Below the pieces are notes generated by a model. The model ran no database searches. It worked only from the letters and a program-made list of their open reading frames with translations, and had not been told where the DNA came from. DNA of 64,000 bases from Sphingopyxis lindanitolerans (GTDB lineage Bacteria > Pseudomonadota > Alphaproteobacteria > Sphingomonadales > Sphingomonadaceae): positions 3,246,009-3,310,008 of the forward strand of contig NZ_CM009578.1 in NCBI RefSeq assembly GCF_002993885.1, in the 5' to 3' direction. Each line of letters opens with the position of its first letter. The stretch's first letter is position 1. Positions 33,138-41,719 of this stretch are shown piece after piece. The position numbers and the translations under genes were made by a program.

Positions 33138-34040
33138 TCAGGCCGCCGCCGGTTCCACCGGGTCGCCGTGCGGGGTCTTGCGGGCGACGATCAGGCAGGC
33201 GATGACGATCAGCACCGCGCCCGCGATCGTCGGCAGCGTCACCGGCTCGTTGTAGAAGATCCAGCCGAAGGTCATCGCCCACAGAAAGCCGGTATATTCG
33301 CTCGTCGCGAGTATCTGCGCCTCGGCGCGCGCATAGGCCCAGCTCAGCAGCAGCAGCGACAGTGTCGAGAGGATCGCGGCGCCGAGGATGTGCGGCGCGT
33401 GGGTGCCGCCGGGAACCGCGAGGAACCAGGGCGCGCCGACCGCCAGGAACAGCGTCACGAACAGATTCTGGAAGAAGGCGATCTCCATCGGCCCAGCCAT
33501 CTTTGCCTGCCGCCGCGCGAGGATGAGGTTGTAGGCATAGAAGACCGCCGACAGGAACACCGCGCCGACCGCCCACAGCGCCTCGGGCGTATGGCCGCCG
33601 CCGCCAAGCTTGCCCGCGACGATGACGATCACGCCGGTGAGGCCGAGCATCGAGGCGGCGATCGAGCGCGGGCCGATTTTCTCGCCGAGAAAGAGCGCGG
33701 CCATGTAGAGCGTCAGCAGCGGCGCGACGAAAGCAAGCGCGATCGCCTCGGCCATCGGCAGCCGCGCGAGCGCCCAGAAAAAGGTGATCGCCATCCCGGC
33801 GACGAACAGCGCGCGCCACGCATGGATACGCATCGTCGGCGCGTCGGGCATCGCCGGACGCATCGCGAAATAGAGCGCGCCGCTGAGCAGCGCCCCCAGG
33901 CCGGTGCGCCACAGCACGGCATTATAGGCGCCGATGTCGATCGACAGCCCCTTCATCAGCACGTCCATCGACGAATAGGTCGCGATCCCCGCGCAGGCGA
34001 CGAGGAAGGGGATCAGCGGAGAGGGCGAATCGGGGCGCAT
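33138..34040 (-). CDS. EamA/DMT-family transporter
   Basis: The 300-residue inner-membrane protein has ten predicted helices in two EamA repeats, the usual layout of drug/metabolite exporters (e.g. RhaT/YdcZ-like). First repeat: FLVACAGIATYSSMDVLMKG, then WRTGLGALLSGALYF; second repeat: MLGLTGVIVIVAGKLGGGG and TIAGAVLIVIACLIVA. The substrate is unknown. It lies downstream of the S10 peptidase operon in the same direction, separated by a family C repeat. Confidence 0.88.
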   Translation of the reverse strand: MRPDSPSPLIPFLVACAGIATYSSMDVLMKGLSIDIGAYNAVLWRTGLGALLSGALYFAMRPAMPDAPTMRIHAWRALFVAGMAITFFWALARLPMAEAIALAFVAPLLTLYMAALFLGEKIGPRSIAASMLGLTGVIVIVAGKLGGGGHTPEALWAVGAVFLSAVFYAYNLILARRQAKMAGPMEIAFFQNLFVTLFLAVGAPWFLAVPGGTHAPHILGAAILSTLSLLLLSWAYARAEAQILATSEYTGFLWAMTFGWIFYNEPVTLPTIAGAVLIVIACLIVARKTPHGDPVEPAAA

Positions 34041-34079
34041 GGGGAGGGCTTTAGAGCCGGAAGGGATTCGTTGATATCG

Positions 34080-34183
34080 TCATTGCGAGGAGCGCAGCGA
34101 CGAAGCAATCTCCAGCCTTCAACCTCGCGCAAGGCCGATGGCTGGAGATTGCCGCGTCGCCTTCGGCTCCTCGCAATGACGAC
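34080..34183. repeat. Dispersed palindromic repeat (family C, TCATTGCGAGGAGCG type)
   Basis: GTCATTGCGAGGAGCGCAGCG on the left and the complement GGCTCCTCGCAATGACGAC on the right enclose GCAATCTCCAGCC...GGCTGGAGATTGC. The other copy is at 48049-48146. Confidence 0.9.
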
Positions 34184-34252
34184 TTTTGGGCGGCCGGTTC
34201 GATCCCGTCGGTCCACCTGATGAAATCGCCGTGCGTCGGCGGCCAGCCGCGT

Positions 34253-34620
34253 TCAGTAGACGATCACCTGGGCAGAATCGTCTGCGAGCCGGATATGGCC
34301 GCATTCATAGGGGCCTTCTTCCGAATGGAGGATCAATCGCTGGCCGTCATCGAAATGGAGAGTGAAGCGAAGCGGTTCGACTTCGACCGATGCGATGGTC
34401 CGGGCGATCAGGCGGTGGAGGAGGAGAGGCGGGCCGACGTGGGCTGTGCAATCCTAGCGATAGGATTCTCCGTCTTCCGATCCATGCTCGACATCATGCC
34501 GATGTGGATTCCGCCGCCATTCCAGAAATGGAGCTGGACCGAGTGCGGGTCCAGACACACCTGCCCCAATTGCTTTCCGATCAGGAAATGCAGGTCGGGG
34601 GCGGGCGGAAAACCGTGCAT
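34253..34620 (-). pseudogene. DUF6188-like gene with a frameshift
   Basis: Two overlapping frames together spell a single family-like protein. The first (from ATG 34620) reads MHGFPPAPDLHFLIGKQLGQ and on to PIARIAQPTS before running to a stop at 34408; the second, in the next frame, reads GPPLLLHRLIARTIASVEVE, then LHFDDGQRLILHSEEGPYE and ends at 34253. Both pieces fit the DUF6188 pattern (LIGK.VGQVCLG and a C-terminal HRLIGRTI...FDDGQRL). The shift is around 34440-34475. Its start overlaps the S10 peptidase stop, so it was the last gene of that operon. A sequencing error cannot be excluded. Confidence 0.65.
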
Positions 34621-36224
34621 TACTCATCGACCCCGTCGCTCTGCCGGATGAAGTCGGCGACGTCGCCGTGCATCTGGCCGAGCAGCGCGGGGTTCACATA
34701 GACCATGTGGCCCGAGCTATAATATTTATAGGCGATGTTCGCCTGAAGCTCCTTCGGCACGGGAAGATGCCGCAACTCGTAGCGGCCCGCGAAATAGGGG
34801 GTCGAGACGTCGAAATAGCCGCCGGTGACGAGCAGTTTCAGCTTCGGGTTCTGCTTCATCGCGACGGCCAGGTCGGGCAGGACGTTGGGCAGCGCGATCA
34901 GCGCGCGGTCGGCGCCGGGCGGGCGGTGCTTGTAATCCCAGCTTTCATAGACATCGAGCCCGCCTTCATAATGCGTCCCCTCGCCATAGCCGAGGGCGGT
35001 GCGGACATAGTCGTTGAAGGCGGCGGTATAGGCCGCACCGATCGCGGCGCCCTGCGGATCGTTCGACGCGGTCTTGCTCAAGGGATCGAGCGTCGCGCCG
35101 GTGAAGCGCGTGTCGAGCGTGCCGGTGGTCAGCCCCTTGTCGGCGAGCAGCTCCTTTTGCAGCGCGCCATATTCGATGCGGAGGTTGGTCCTCAGCAGAT
35201 AATCGACGGGGAGGCCGGTGAAAGCGTGGAGCTTCGCCGCGACCGACTGCCGCTCGGCGTCGGTGAGGTCGTTGCCCTTCATCAGCGCGAGCGTGTAGTC
35301 GCCGGTCGCGAAGGCCTCGGCCTCGGCGAGCCAGGCGGCGAGGTCGCGGCCCGCGCCCGCGCGCTTGTGATACCAGGCGGTTGCGGCATAGGTGGGGAGC
35401 GACACCACATAGGGCAGATCGACCCCCGGATTGAGCTGCGGGTCGTCGGGGATCAGATCCCAGTTCAAGATGTCGGAAAGCAGGATCACGCCATTGAGGT
35501 CGATGTCCTGTTTCTGCAGCGCGAGCGTCATCCCGGCGGCGCGCATCGTCCCATAGCTTTCGCCATAGAGATATTTGGGCGATTTCCAGCGGCCATATTT
35601 CGACAGGAAATCGCGGACGAAGATGGTGAAGGCGTGGATGTCCTGATCGACCCCGAACCACGCCTTTGCCTTGTCCTTGCCCGCGACGCGGCTGAAGCCG
35701 GTGCCGGGGGCGTCGACGAAGACGAGGTCGCTGACGTCGAGCAGGCTCTGGTCGTTGGCGACGGTGCGATAGGGCGCGCTGCCGTGCGCCAGATCGGGGG
35801 TCTCGACGCGCACCGGGCCATAGGCGCCGATATGGAGCCAGAGCGTCGGCGAGCCGGGGCCGCCGTTGAACAGGAAGGTGATGGGGCGGCTGTCGGCGGA
35901 CGCGCCCTCCTTGAAATAGGCGGTGTAGAACATCGATGCTTCGGAGTTCGGGACGTCCTCGGCGGCGTCCTTATTGCGCTGGCGCTCGATCGGCACGGTG
36001 TCGTCCCAGCCCTTGGGATGGATGACGAGCGTGCCCGCGACCGCGCGATAGGGGATGGCGACGCCGCCGACCGTCACCGAGCCGTGGCTCTCGACCGCGG
36101 TGGGCGCGAACATCGGGGCGTCGGGGACCGGCTTTTCGGTCGCGGGGCGCGCTTCCTTCGACTGGGCGGTGGCGCAGCCGGCGAGGGTCAGGGCGAGGGC
36201 GGTCGCAAGGAGGATATGCTTCAT
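34620..36224 (-). CDS. S10-family serine carboxypeptidase-like lipoprotein
   Basis: A periplasmic, lipid-anchored alpha/beta hydrolase of 534 residues. The signal ends in LTLAGC (lipobox near residue 18). Seen are FNGGPGSPTLWLH near residue 120, the catalytic serine in YGESYGTMRAAG near residue 217, Asp region LLVTGGYFDVSTP near residue 455 and His in SSGHMVYVNP near residue 505. The gene starts inside the SDR stop (ATGA) and ends overlapping the DUF6188-like start. Peptide substrates are unknown. Confidence 0.9.
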   Translation of the reverse strand: MKHILLATALALTLAGCATAQSKEARPATEKPVPDAPMFAPTAVESHGSVTVGGVAIPYRAVAGTLVIHPKGWDDTVPIERQRNKDAAEDVPNSEASMFYTAYFKEGASADSRPITFLFNGGPGSPTLWLHIGAYGPVRVETPDLAHGSAPYRTVANDQSLLDVSDLVFVDAPGTGFSRVAGKDKAKAWFGVDQDIHAFTIFVRDFLSKYGRWKSPKYLYGESYGTMRAAGMTLALQKQDIDLNGVILLSDILNWDLIPDDPQLNPGVDLPYVVSLPTYAATAWYHKRAGAGRDLAAWLAEAEAFATGDYTLALMKGNDLTDAERQSVAAKLHAFTGLPVDYLLRTNLRIEYGALQKELLADKGLTTGTLDTRFTGATLDPLSKTASNDPQGAAIGAAYTAAFNDYVRTALGYGEGTHYEGGLDVYESWDYKHRPPGADRALIALPNVLPDLAVAMKQNPKLKLLVTGGYFDVSTPYFAGRYELRHLPVPKELQANIAYKYYSSGHMVYVNPALLGQMHGDVADFIRQSDGVDE

Positions 36225-37000
36225 CGGAAGCTCGCCTGTCCGGCGCCGTCGATATTGAGTTTCTGCCCCGAGCAATAGGGGTTCGCATCGCTGACGAACC
36301 ACAGCACCGCCGCCGCGACATCGTCGGGGGTGGGGACGCGGCCGAAGGGGAATTTGGCGTCGAGGTGATGGATATCCCCCTGTCCGGTGATCGCGCGCGA
36401 CAGTTTTTCGCCCATGTCGCTGACGGTCAGCGACGGCGCGACGATATTGACGCGGACGCCGTTTCGGACCTCTTCCTTGGCGAGGGTCAGCGCCAGCGCC
36501 TCGCCCGCCGCCTTCGCCATATTATAGGGTGCGCCGTTCGCGCCGTTGCCGAGCGTCGCGACGCTCGAGATGACGACGATGTCGCTGCGCGGGTGCTGGC
36601 GAAGCTGCGGCAGCGCGAGGCGCGAGAGGCGGTGCGCGCCGACCGCGTGGATGGCGAGCAATTTCTCGACCTCGGCCGCGTCGGTGTCGACGACGGTCTT
36701 GCCGCGGCTGGCGATGCCGGCATTGTTGACCAGGATCGACAGCGGGCCGAAATCGGCCGCGATCGCGGCGACCATCGCGGCGGACGCCTCTTCGTCGGCG
36801 ACCGACGCCTGATAGGCCTTGGCCTTGCGGCCGAGCGCGGTGATCTGGGCGACGGTTTCCGCCGCCGCTTCGCCGTCGCGCGTGTAATTGACCGCGATGT
36901 CGGCGCCCGCCCTCGCCAGCGCGAGCGCAATGCCGCGGCCGATGCCGCGCGACGCGCCGGTGACGAGCGCGGTGCGGCCCGCGAGATTCAAATCGGTCAT
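36221..37000 (-). CDS. SDR-family oxidoreductase
   Basis: A short-chain dehydrogenase of 259 residues. The NAD(P) motif is TGASRGIGRG near residue 13, NNAGIASRG near residue 90, the catalytic Ser is in VVISSVATLG near residue 142 and the Tyr/Lys pair is in PYNMAKAAGEAL near residue 155. The DxxNxTR-like VNYTRDG near residue 37 suggests NADPH. ATG 37000 overlaps the stop of the upstream gene (TGATG); a GTG one codon before it is unlikely. Substrate unknown. Part of the four-gene unit with the S10 peptidase. Confidence 0.92.
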   Translation of the reverse strand: MTDLNLAGRTALVTGASRGIGRGIALALARAGADIAVNYTRDGEAAAETVAQITALGRKAKAYQASVADEEASAAMVAAIAADFGPLSILVNNAGIASRGKTVVDTDAAEVEKLLAIHAVGAHRLSRLALPQLRQHPRSDIVVISSVATLGNGANGAPYNMAKAAGEALALTLAKEEVRNGVRVNIVAPSLTVSDMGEKLSRAITGQGDIHHLDAKFPFGRVPTPDDVAAAVLWFVSDANPYCSGQKLNIDGAGQASFR

Positions 37001-37503
37001 CACTGTCCCTCTTCCATCAGTTCGGTATAGATTTCATCGTCGCTGCGGCTCGCGGCGTTGCGCCATTTGGGCGCCGCCCTGCGGTTCAGGACATGGCCCT
37101 CGGCATCGAGGATGGCGACCGTCGGCGTGCCCTTGATCGTGAAGCCGAAGCGCGCCGGCACCTCGGGACTGCGGCCGCGGCCTTCGATGTGCGGCATGCC
37201 GATGTCGGCGAAGACGATTTCATAGCGGTCGCGCACCGGCGCAAAGCGGTCGGTCGCGATCAGATTGGCGAGCCAGGCGCTGTCGTGGCAGGCGTTGGTG
37301 CCCATGACGAGCAGGACGCGCTTGCCCGATTGCTTCGCGGCGGCCAGCGCGGCGTCGATCGCTTTCATGATGTCGGTGTCGGAGTCGAAGGCGTCGGTCT
37401 TATAGGGTTCGGCGACCCCGGCGATGGTGCGCGCTTCACCGGCCATGACCGAGGCGGGCAGAAGCAGGATGGCGGCGAGCGGGAACGCGATGGCACGGAT
37501 CAT
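37000..37503 (-). CDS. Thioredoxin-fold protein with a changed active site
   Basis: This 167-residue protein has a signal peptide (PLAAILLLPASVMA) and a thioredoxin-like domain: IMKAIDAALAAAKQSGKRVL, LLVMGTNACHDSAWL and FTIKGTPTVAILDAEG (cis-Pro). At the place of the WCxxC motif stands ACHDS, so only the first Cys is kept and a redox cycle of the usual kind is not possible; a chaperone or thiol-mixed-disulfide role is more likely. I start at ATG 37503; the upstream frame runs into a family A repeat. First gene of the SDR-S10 unit. Confidence 0.8.
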   Translation of the reverse strand: MIRAIAFPLAAILLLPASVMAGEARTIAGVAEPYKTDAFDSDTDIMKAIDAALAAAKQSGKRVLLVMGTNACHDSAWLANLIATDRFAPVRDRYEIVFADIGMPHIEGRGRSPEVPARFGFTIKGTPTVAILDAEGHVLNRRAAPKWRNAASRSDDEIYTELMEEGQ

Positions 37504-37540
37504 GGGGGCGACGATAGCAGTGGTGAAGACGAGCGCCACC

Positions 37541-37690
37541 CCCCCTCCCGCAGGCGGGAGGGGCAATGAGGCTTGCCAGCTTGCTGGCTAGCCGCAATGG
37601 GGTGGGCAGGCAGCGGGCCAAAGGCCCACCCCGCTGCGAGTAGCGAGCAAGCTCGCAACGCTCGCTGCCCCTCCCGCTTGTGGGAGGGAG
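37541..37690. repeat. Long family A repeat
   Basis: Between the thioredoxin-like gene and the carboxylase gene, the ends CCCCCCTCCCGCAGGCGGGAGG and CCTCCCGCTTGTGGGAGG enclose GCAATGAGGCTTGCCAGCTT...CGCTGCCCCTCCCG, with internal copies of the GAGCAAGCTCGCAAC unit. Confidence 0.86.
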
Positions 37691-37736
37691 AAGAAACGGA
37701 ATGACGTTTCCGTCAACGTCAGTTAGCTTCGCCGCC

Positions 37737-39254
37737 ATGAGCTGGCAAAAGGAAGTCGATGAACTCGCCGCGCGCCGCGCGATGGCCGAGAAGATGGGCG
37801 GCGCGGAGAAGGTCGCGCGCCAGCATGGGCGCGGCAAGATGGACGCGCGGGCGCGGCTGGCGGCGATCGTCGATCCGGGCAGCTTTCGCGAGATCGGCAA
37901 GATCGCGGGGCGCGGGATATATGGCGCCGATGGCGAATTCGAAGACCTTGCCGCGAGCAATTTCATTTTTGGCCGCGCCAATATCGACGGGCGGCCGGTC
38001 GTCGCCTCGGCCGATGATTTCACCGTGCGCGGCGGCGCGGCCGATGCGGCGCTGCACCGCAAATTCATCCAGTGCGAGGCGATGGCGCATGAATATCGCC
38101 TGCCGCTGATCCGCATGATCGACGGCACCGGCGGCGGCGGCTCGGTCAAGACGCTCGAGGATATGGGCTATACCTATATCCCGCACGTGCCGGGGTGGCA
38201 TGAGATCATCGCCAATCTCGACACGGTGCCGGTCGTCGCGCTCGCATTGGGGCCGACGGCGGGGCTGGGCGCGGCGCGCGTGGTCGCCAGCCATTACAGC
38301 ATCATGGTGCGCGGGCTGTCGCAGCTGTTCGCGGCGGGGCCGGCGGTCGCCGCGGCGATCGGCGACACGCTCGACCGCGAGGAACTCGGCGGGACCGATG
38401 TCCATACCCGCAACGGCGTCGTCGATGACGAGGTCGCGAGCGAGGTCGAGGCGTTCGCGGCGGCGCGGCGTTTTCTGTCCTATCTGCCGTCGTCGATCCA
38501 CGACCGGGCCGCGCGGACGGCGTGCAGCGATCCGGTCGATCGCCGCGAGGAGGCTTTGCTGTCGGCGGTGCCGCGCGAGGCGAAGCAGGTTTATTCGATG
38601 CGGCGCATTGCCGACGCGGTGTTCGACCGGGGCAGCGTCTTCGAGATGGGCGCGCGCTGGGGGCGGGCGGTGATCACCGCCTTTGCGCGGCTCGACGGCT
38701 GGCCGGTGGCGGTGCTGGCGAGCGATCCCTCCTATCTCGGCGGGTCGTGGGACGCCAAGACGAGCGAGAAGGCCGAGCGTTTCGTGAAGTTGGCCGACCA
38801 GTTTCGCCTGCCGATCGTCCACCTCGTCGACAATCCGGGCTTCATGATCGGCGGCGAGGCCGAGCGGACGGGGACGATCCGTTACGGGGTGCAGGCGATG
38901 AACGCGATCTACCGCGCGACCGTGCCGCTGGCGTCGGTCGTCGTGCGGCGCGCTTACGGGATCGCGGGGAGCGCGATGTCGAACGCCGAGCGCTTCCAAT
39001 ATCGCTTCGCCTGGCCGTCGGGCGACTGGGGCAGCCTGCCGATCGAGGGCGGGGTCGAGGTCGCCTACAAGAGCGAACTCGAAGCGGCGGAAGACCCGGC
39101 GACGCATCTCGAGGCGATCCGCGAGCGATTGAACCGCGTGCGTTCGCCGTTTCGGACGGCGGAGAAATATGGGGTCGAGGATATTATCGATCCGCGCGAC
39201 ACGCGGCCGTTGCTGTGCGAGTTTGCCGAGCTGGCGTGGCGGGCACTCAAATAG
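37737..39254 (+). CDS. Acyl-CoA carboxylase carboxyltransferase (beta) subunit
   Basis: A 505-residue biotin-dependent carboxyltransferase of the PccB/MccB type, which moves the carboxyl group from biotin to an acyl-CoA. Seen are GKMDARARLAAIVDPGSF near residue 40, the oxyanion-type GGGGSVKTLEDMGY near residue 130, DNPGFMIGGEAERTG near residue 360 and NAIYRATVPLASVVVRR near residue 390. The alpha (biotin carboxylase) gene is not in the window. ATG 37737 (MSWQKEVDEL) fits the family; ATG 37701 has a slightly better ribosome site. Preceded by the family A repeat. Confidence 0.9.
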   Translation: MSWQKEVDELAARRAMAEKMGGAEKVARQHGRGKMDARARLAAIVDPGSFREIGKIAGRGIYGADGEFEDLAASNFIFGRANIDGRPVVASADDFTVRGGAADAALHRKFIQCEAMAHEYRLPLIRMIDGTGGGGSVKTLEDMGYTYIPHVPGWHEIIANLDTVPVVALALGPTAGLGAARVVASHYSIMVRGLSQLFAAGPAVAAAIGDTLDREELGGTDVHTRNGVVDDEVASEVEAFAAARRFLSYLPSSIHDRAARTACSDPVDRREEALLSAVPREAKQVYSMRRIADAVFDRGSVFEMGARWGRAVITAFARLDGWPVAVLASDPSYLGGSWDAKTSEKAERFVKLADQFRLPIVHLVDNPGFMIGGEAERTGTIRYGVQAMNAIYRATVPLASVVVRRAYGIAGSAMSNAERFQYRFAWPSGDWGSLPIEGGVEVAYKSELEAAEDPATHLEAIRERLNRVRSPFRTAEKYGVEDIIDPRDTRPLLCEFAELAWRALK

Positions 39255-39288
39255 GGTTTTTGGGAAGGAGGTCGAATTGGCCCCCATC

Positions 39289-39383
39289 GTCATCCCGGAC
39301 TTGATCCGGGATCCATTCCCGCGACGTCGCTTGGATCCCGGATCAAGTCCGGGATGACGAACCGGGTCAAATCCGGGATGACG
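39289..39383. repeat. Family B repeats after the carboxylase gene
   Basis: At least three copies of the GTCATCCCGGACTTGATCCGG core (alternating orientations; the last has one change, GGGTCAAATCCGGG) fill the gap before the convergent LytTR gene. Confidence 0.88.
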
Positions 39384-39402
39384 AAGATGAGAGGGCGGGA
39401 GA

Positions 39403-40254
39403 TCAGCTTTCCACATTCCCCCGATACCGCCGGCTGCCGCGCAGCACCGCGCCGCTTTCCGTCTCGACATCGAAGTCGCCGCTCTTCAGCGTGACGACCC
39501 GGCGCACCGCGTCCCGCCGCACCAGCCGGCTGCGGTGGATTCGCGCGAAGCCCGCGCCCGCCAGCTCGGCCTCAATGGCCGAAAGCGTCGCGCGGTGGAG
39601 GAGGCGCTGGCCGCGCCACGCGATCTCGACATAATTGCCCGCCGCCGCGACATGCTCGATCTCGTCGATGGGCAGATGGTGGGTGACCGATCCGTCGCCG
39701 ACCGCGAGCGCCCTGCGCTTTGGCGTCGCGGCGGGCGGGGCGGCGTAGCGCGCGACGAGCCACTGGACGAGGAAGAGGATGAAGACGAGCTCGACATAGG
39801 CCGAGAGGTCCTTGCGCAATTCGTAGAGGATCGGGGTGCCGTCAGGCGCCGTGAAATGATAGCTCAGCCCCATCAGCCGCCAGAGCGCGGTGCGAAAACC
39901 GACCATCAACGCGATATGCCCGAGCGAGATGGGGATCGCGAGCAGCGCGTGGATCAGGGCCGTGGCGGGCAGGGGGACGCGCGGCGGGCGGATGCGCTGG
40001 ACCGCGAACCAGCAGGGGATCATCATCACCGTCCAGGCGACGAGGCTGCTGCCCTCGAGCATCCAGGCGATCGTCGGCGAGGTGGCGAGGCCCGCGCCCT
40101 CGCGGTCGGCGATGTAGGAATAGACGTTAGCGGCGATGCGGACGAGCCCGAAGAGGAAGATCGCGGTCAGCAGCAGCGCGGTGAGCGCGCGGGCGCTTAA
40201 TCCGCTCGTCCCGGCTGCGCCGCCGCTCGTCCCTCGCGCCTCTTCGTCCGTCAC
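39403..40254 (-). CDS. LytTR-domain regulator with membrane helices
   Basis: The 283-residue protein has four predicted TM segments in the first 165 residues (LTALLLTAIFLFGLVRIAAN, then MLEGSSLVAWTVMMIPC and so on) and a C-terminal LytTR DNA-binding domain (HLPIDEIEHVAAAGNYVEIA, FARIHRSRLVRRDAVRRVV). Such proteins are membrane-tied transcription regulators that respond to signals in the membrane. The start codon is GTG 40254. It is convergent with the carboxylase and divergent from the acyltransferase. Confidence 0.88.
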   Translation of the reverse strand: MTDEEARGTSGGAAGTSGLSARALTALLLTAIFLFGLVRIAANVYSYIADREGAGLATSPTIAWMLEGSSLVAWTVMMIPCWFAVQRIRPPRVPLPATALIHALLAIPISLGHIALMVGFRTALWRLMGLSYHFTAPDGTPILYELRKDLSAYVELVFILFLVQWLVARYAAPPAATPKRRALAVGDGSVTHHLPIDEIEHVAAAGNYVEIAWRGQRLLHRATLSAIEAELAGAGFARIHRSRLVRRDAVRRVVTLKSGDFDVETESGAVLRGSRRYRGNVES

Positions 40255-40346
40255 ACCGGCTCCGCTTCTCGTCCCGCCGGGATCGCCCGCCGGCCGTCCT
40301 TCCGATTAGCGGCTGCGGCATCAACCGGCAAAGGAGATTCGCCGCG

Positions 40347-41480
40347 ATGGACAAGATGCGACATTATGGAATGGACTGGCTGCGCATCGGCGCGTTCGCG
40401 CTGCTCATCCTCTATCATATCGGCATGTATTTCGTGCCGTGGGGCTGGCATGTGAAGATCGCGCAGCCGATGGACTGGGTGCAGATCCCGATGATGGCGA
40501 CGAACAGCTGGCGGCTGCCGCTGCTGTTTCTCGTCTCGGGCTATGCGAGCGCGGCCTTGTTTGCGAAGCTCGGCGCGCCGGGGGCATTCCTGCGCTCGCG
40601 AGCCGCGCGGCTGCTGATCCCGCTCGCTTTCGGCATGGTCGTGGTGATCCCGGTGCAGCCGTGGATCGAGCTCGTCACCCAACATGGCTATGCTGGGAGC
40701 TTCCTCCACTTCTGGATGCACGACTATTTCCGCTTCGGCACGCTCGAAGGCATCGTGCTGCCGACGTGGCAGCATCTGTGGTTCGTCGTCTATCTGTTCG
40801 CCTACACCCTGCTCGCGGCGCTGCTGCTCGTGCTGGTGCCCGAAAGGGCGCGGGCATGGAACGCCGGTGCGGCGGCGCGGCTGCTCGGCGGCTGGGGGAT
40901 GCTGCTCGTGCCGCTCGCGGCTTGGATGGCGATCCTGTTCGCCTTTCCCGGATATCGCGAGACGCATGCGCTGTTCGACGATGGGCCGAACCATCTTCAT
41001 TATCTGGTGCCCTTCGTCACTGGCTGGCTGCTGCGCGTGCGGCCGGTGCTGTTCGCGGCGGTCGCGCGCTGCTGGCCCGCGGCGGCGGTGCTCGCGGTCG
41101 CGGCCTATGGCTATGTCGCCTGGGCGATAGGGGCGGCGCCCGGCGAAGGGCCGCCGCCGGTGGGGGTCGTCACCTGGTTCATGGCGATCCGGCTGGTGCA
41201 GGGCTGGGCGGCGATCGTCGCGCTGGTCGGGATTGCCGACCGTTTCTGGAACCGCGATCAGCGGTGGCGGGCGACGCTCGCCGAGGCGGTGTTTCCCTTT
41301 TACATCATCCATCAGACGATCATCGTTCTGGTCGGATATGGGCTGCTGCTGGCGGGCGCCCGGGCGTTGCCGTCCTTTGCGGTGCTGCTCGCGGCGACAG
41401 TCATCGGATGCTGGCTTTTCTACCTGATCGGGCGCAGGATCGGCTGGCTGCGACCGTTGATCGGGCTGCAGCGCCAATAG
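40347..41480 (+). CDS. Acyltransferase-3 family membrane protein
   Basis: The 377 residues have ten predicted TM helices of the acyltransferase-3 (OafA/NodX/OpgC) family, which move acetyl or succinyl groups onto sugars outside the cytoplasm. Family marks are MDWLRIGAFALLILYHIGMYF at the start (R and H), ATNSWRLPLLFLVSGYASA near residue 55, and WFVVYLFAYTLLA near residue 145. AAGGAG at 40331-40336 decides the ATG. Acceptor unknown. Confidence 0.9.
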   Translation: MDKMRHYGMDWLRIGAFALLILYHIGMYFVPWGWHVKIAQPMDWVQIPMMATNSWRLPLLFLVSGYASAALFAKLGAPGAFLRSRAARLLIPLAFGMVVVIPVQPWIELVTQHGYAGSFLHFWMHDYFRFGTLEGIVLPTWQHLWFVVYLFAYTLLAALLLVLVPERARAWNAGAAARLLGGWGMLLVPLAAWMAILFAFPGYRETHALFDDGPNHLHYLVPFVTGWLLRVRPVLFAAVARCWPAAAVLAVAAYGYVAWAIGAAPGEGPPPVGVVTWFMAIRLVQGWAAIVALVGIADRFWNRDQRWRATLAEAVFPFYIIHQTIIVLVGYGLLLAGARALPSFAVLLAATVIGCWLFYLIGRRIGWLRPLIGLQRQ

Positions 41481-41490
41481 GGAGGGCAGC

Positions 41491-41688
41491 ATGGGCGCAC
41501 TCAAGGGTATTCTGGCGATCGTCGGTGTCGCGGCGGTTCTGGTCGGCGGATTCTGGGCTTTGCAGGGTCTCGATATCATCCACTGGCCGTCGAGCAGCTT
41601 CATGCTCGGCAACCCGACATGGACGCGCAACGGCACGGTGCTGGCGGTGGTCGGTATCGTGCTGATCTGGTTCGCGCGCAGGCGCTGA
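41491..41688 (+). CDS. Small two-TM membrane protein
   Basis: A 65-residue protein follows the acyltransferase closely (10 bases), with its own GGAGGGCAGC ribosome site. It has two hydrophobic helices (residues 5-25 and 48-62) joined by a short loop (QGLDIIHWPSSSFMLGNPTW). Pattern is that of small single-domain membrane proteins common in Sphingomonas. Probably shares the acyltransferase transcript. Function unknown. Confidence 0.75.
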   Translation: MGALKGILAIVGVAAVLVGGFWALQGLDIIHWPSSSFMLGNPTWTRNGTVLAVVGIVLIWFARRR

Positions 41689-41719
41689 CCGTCACGATCC
41701 TCCCGGCGCAGGCCGGGCG

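Noticed and set aside
32011..33912. 633-residue minus-strand frame across the Sua5 and EamA genes
   Set aside because: It spans two well-identified genes on both strands, and the residues are arginine-rich shadow.
34220..34651. 143-residue plus-strand frame
   Set aside because: It is antisense to the DUF6188-like pieces, which have family patterns in both halves.
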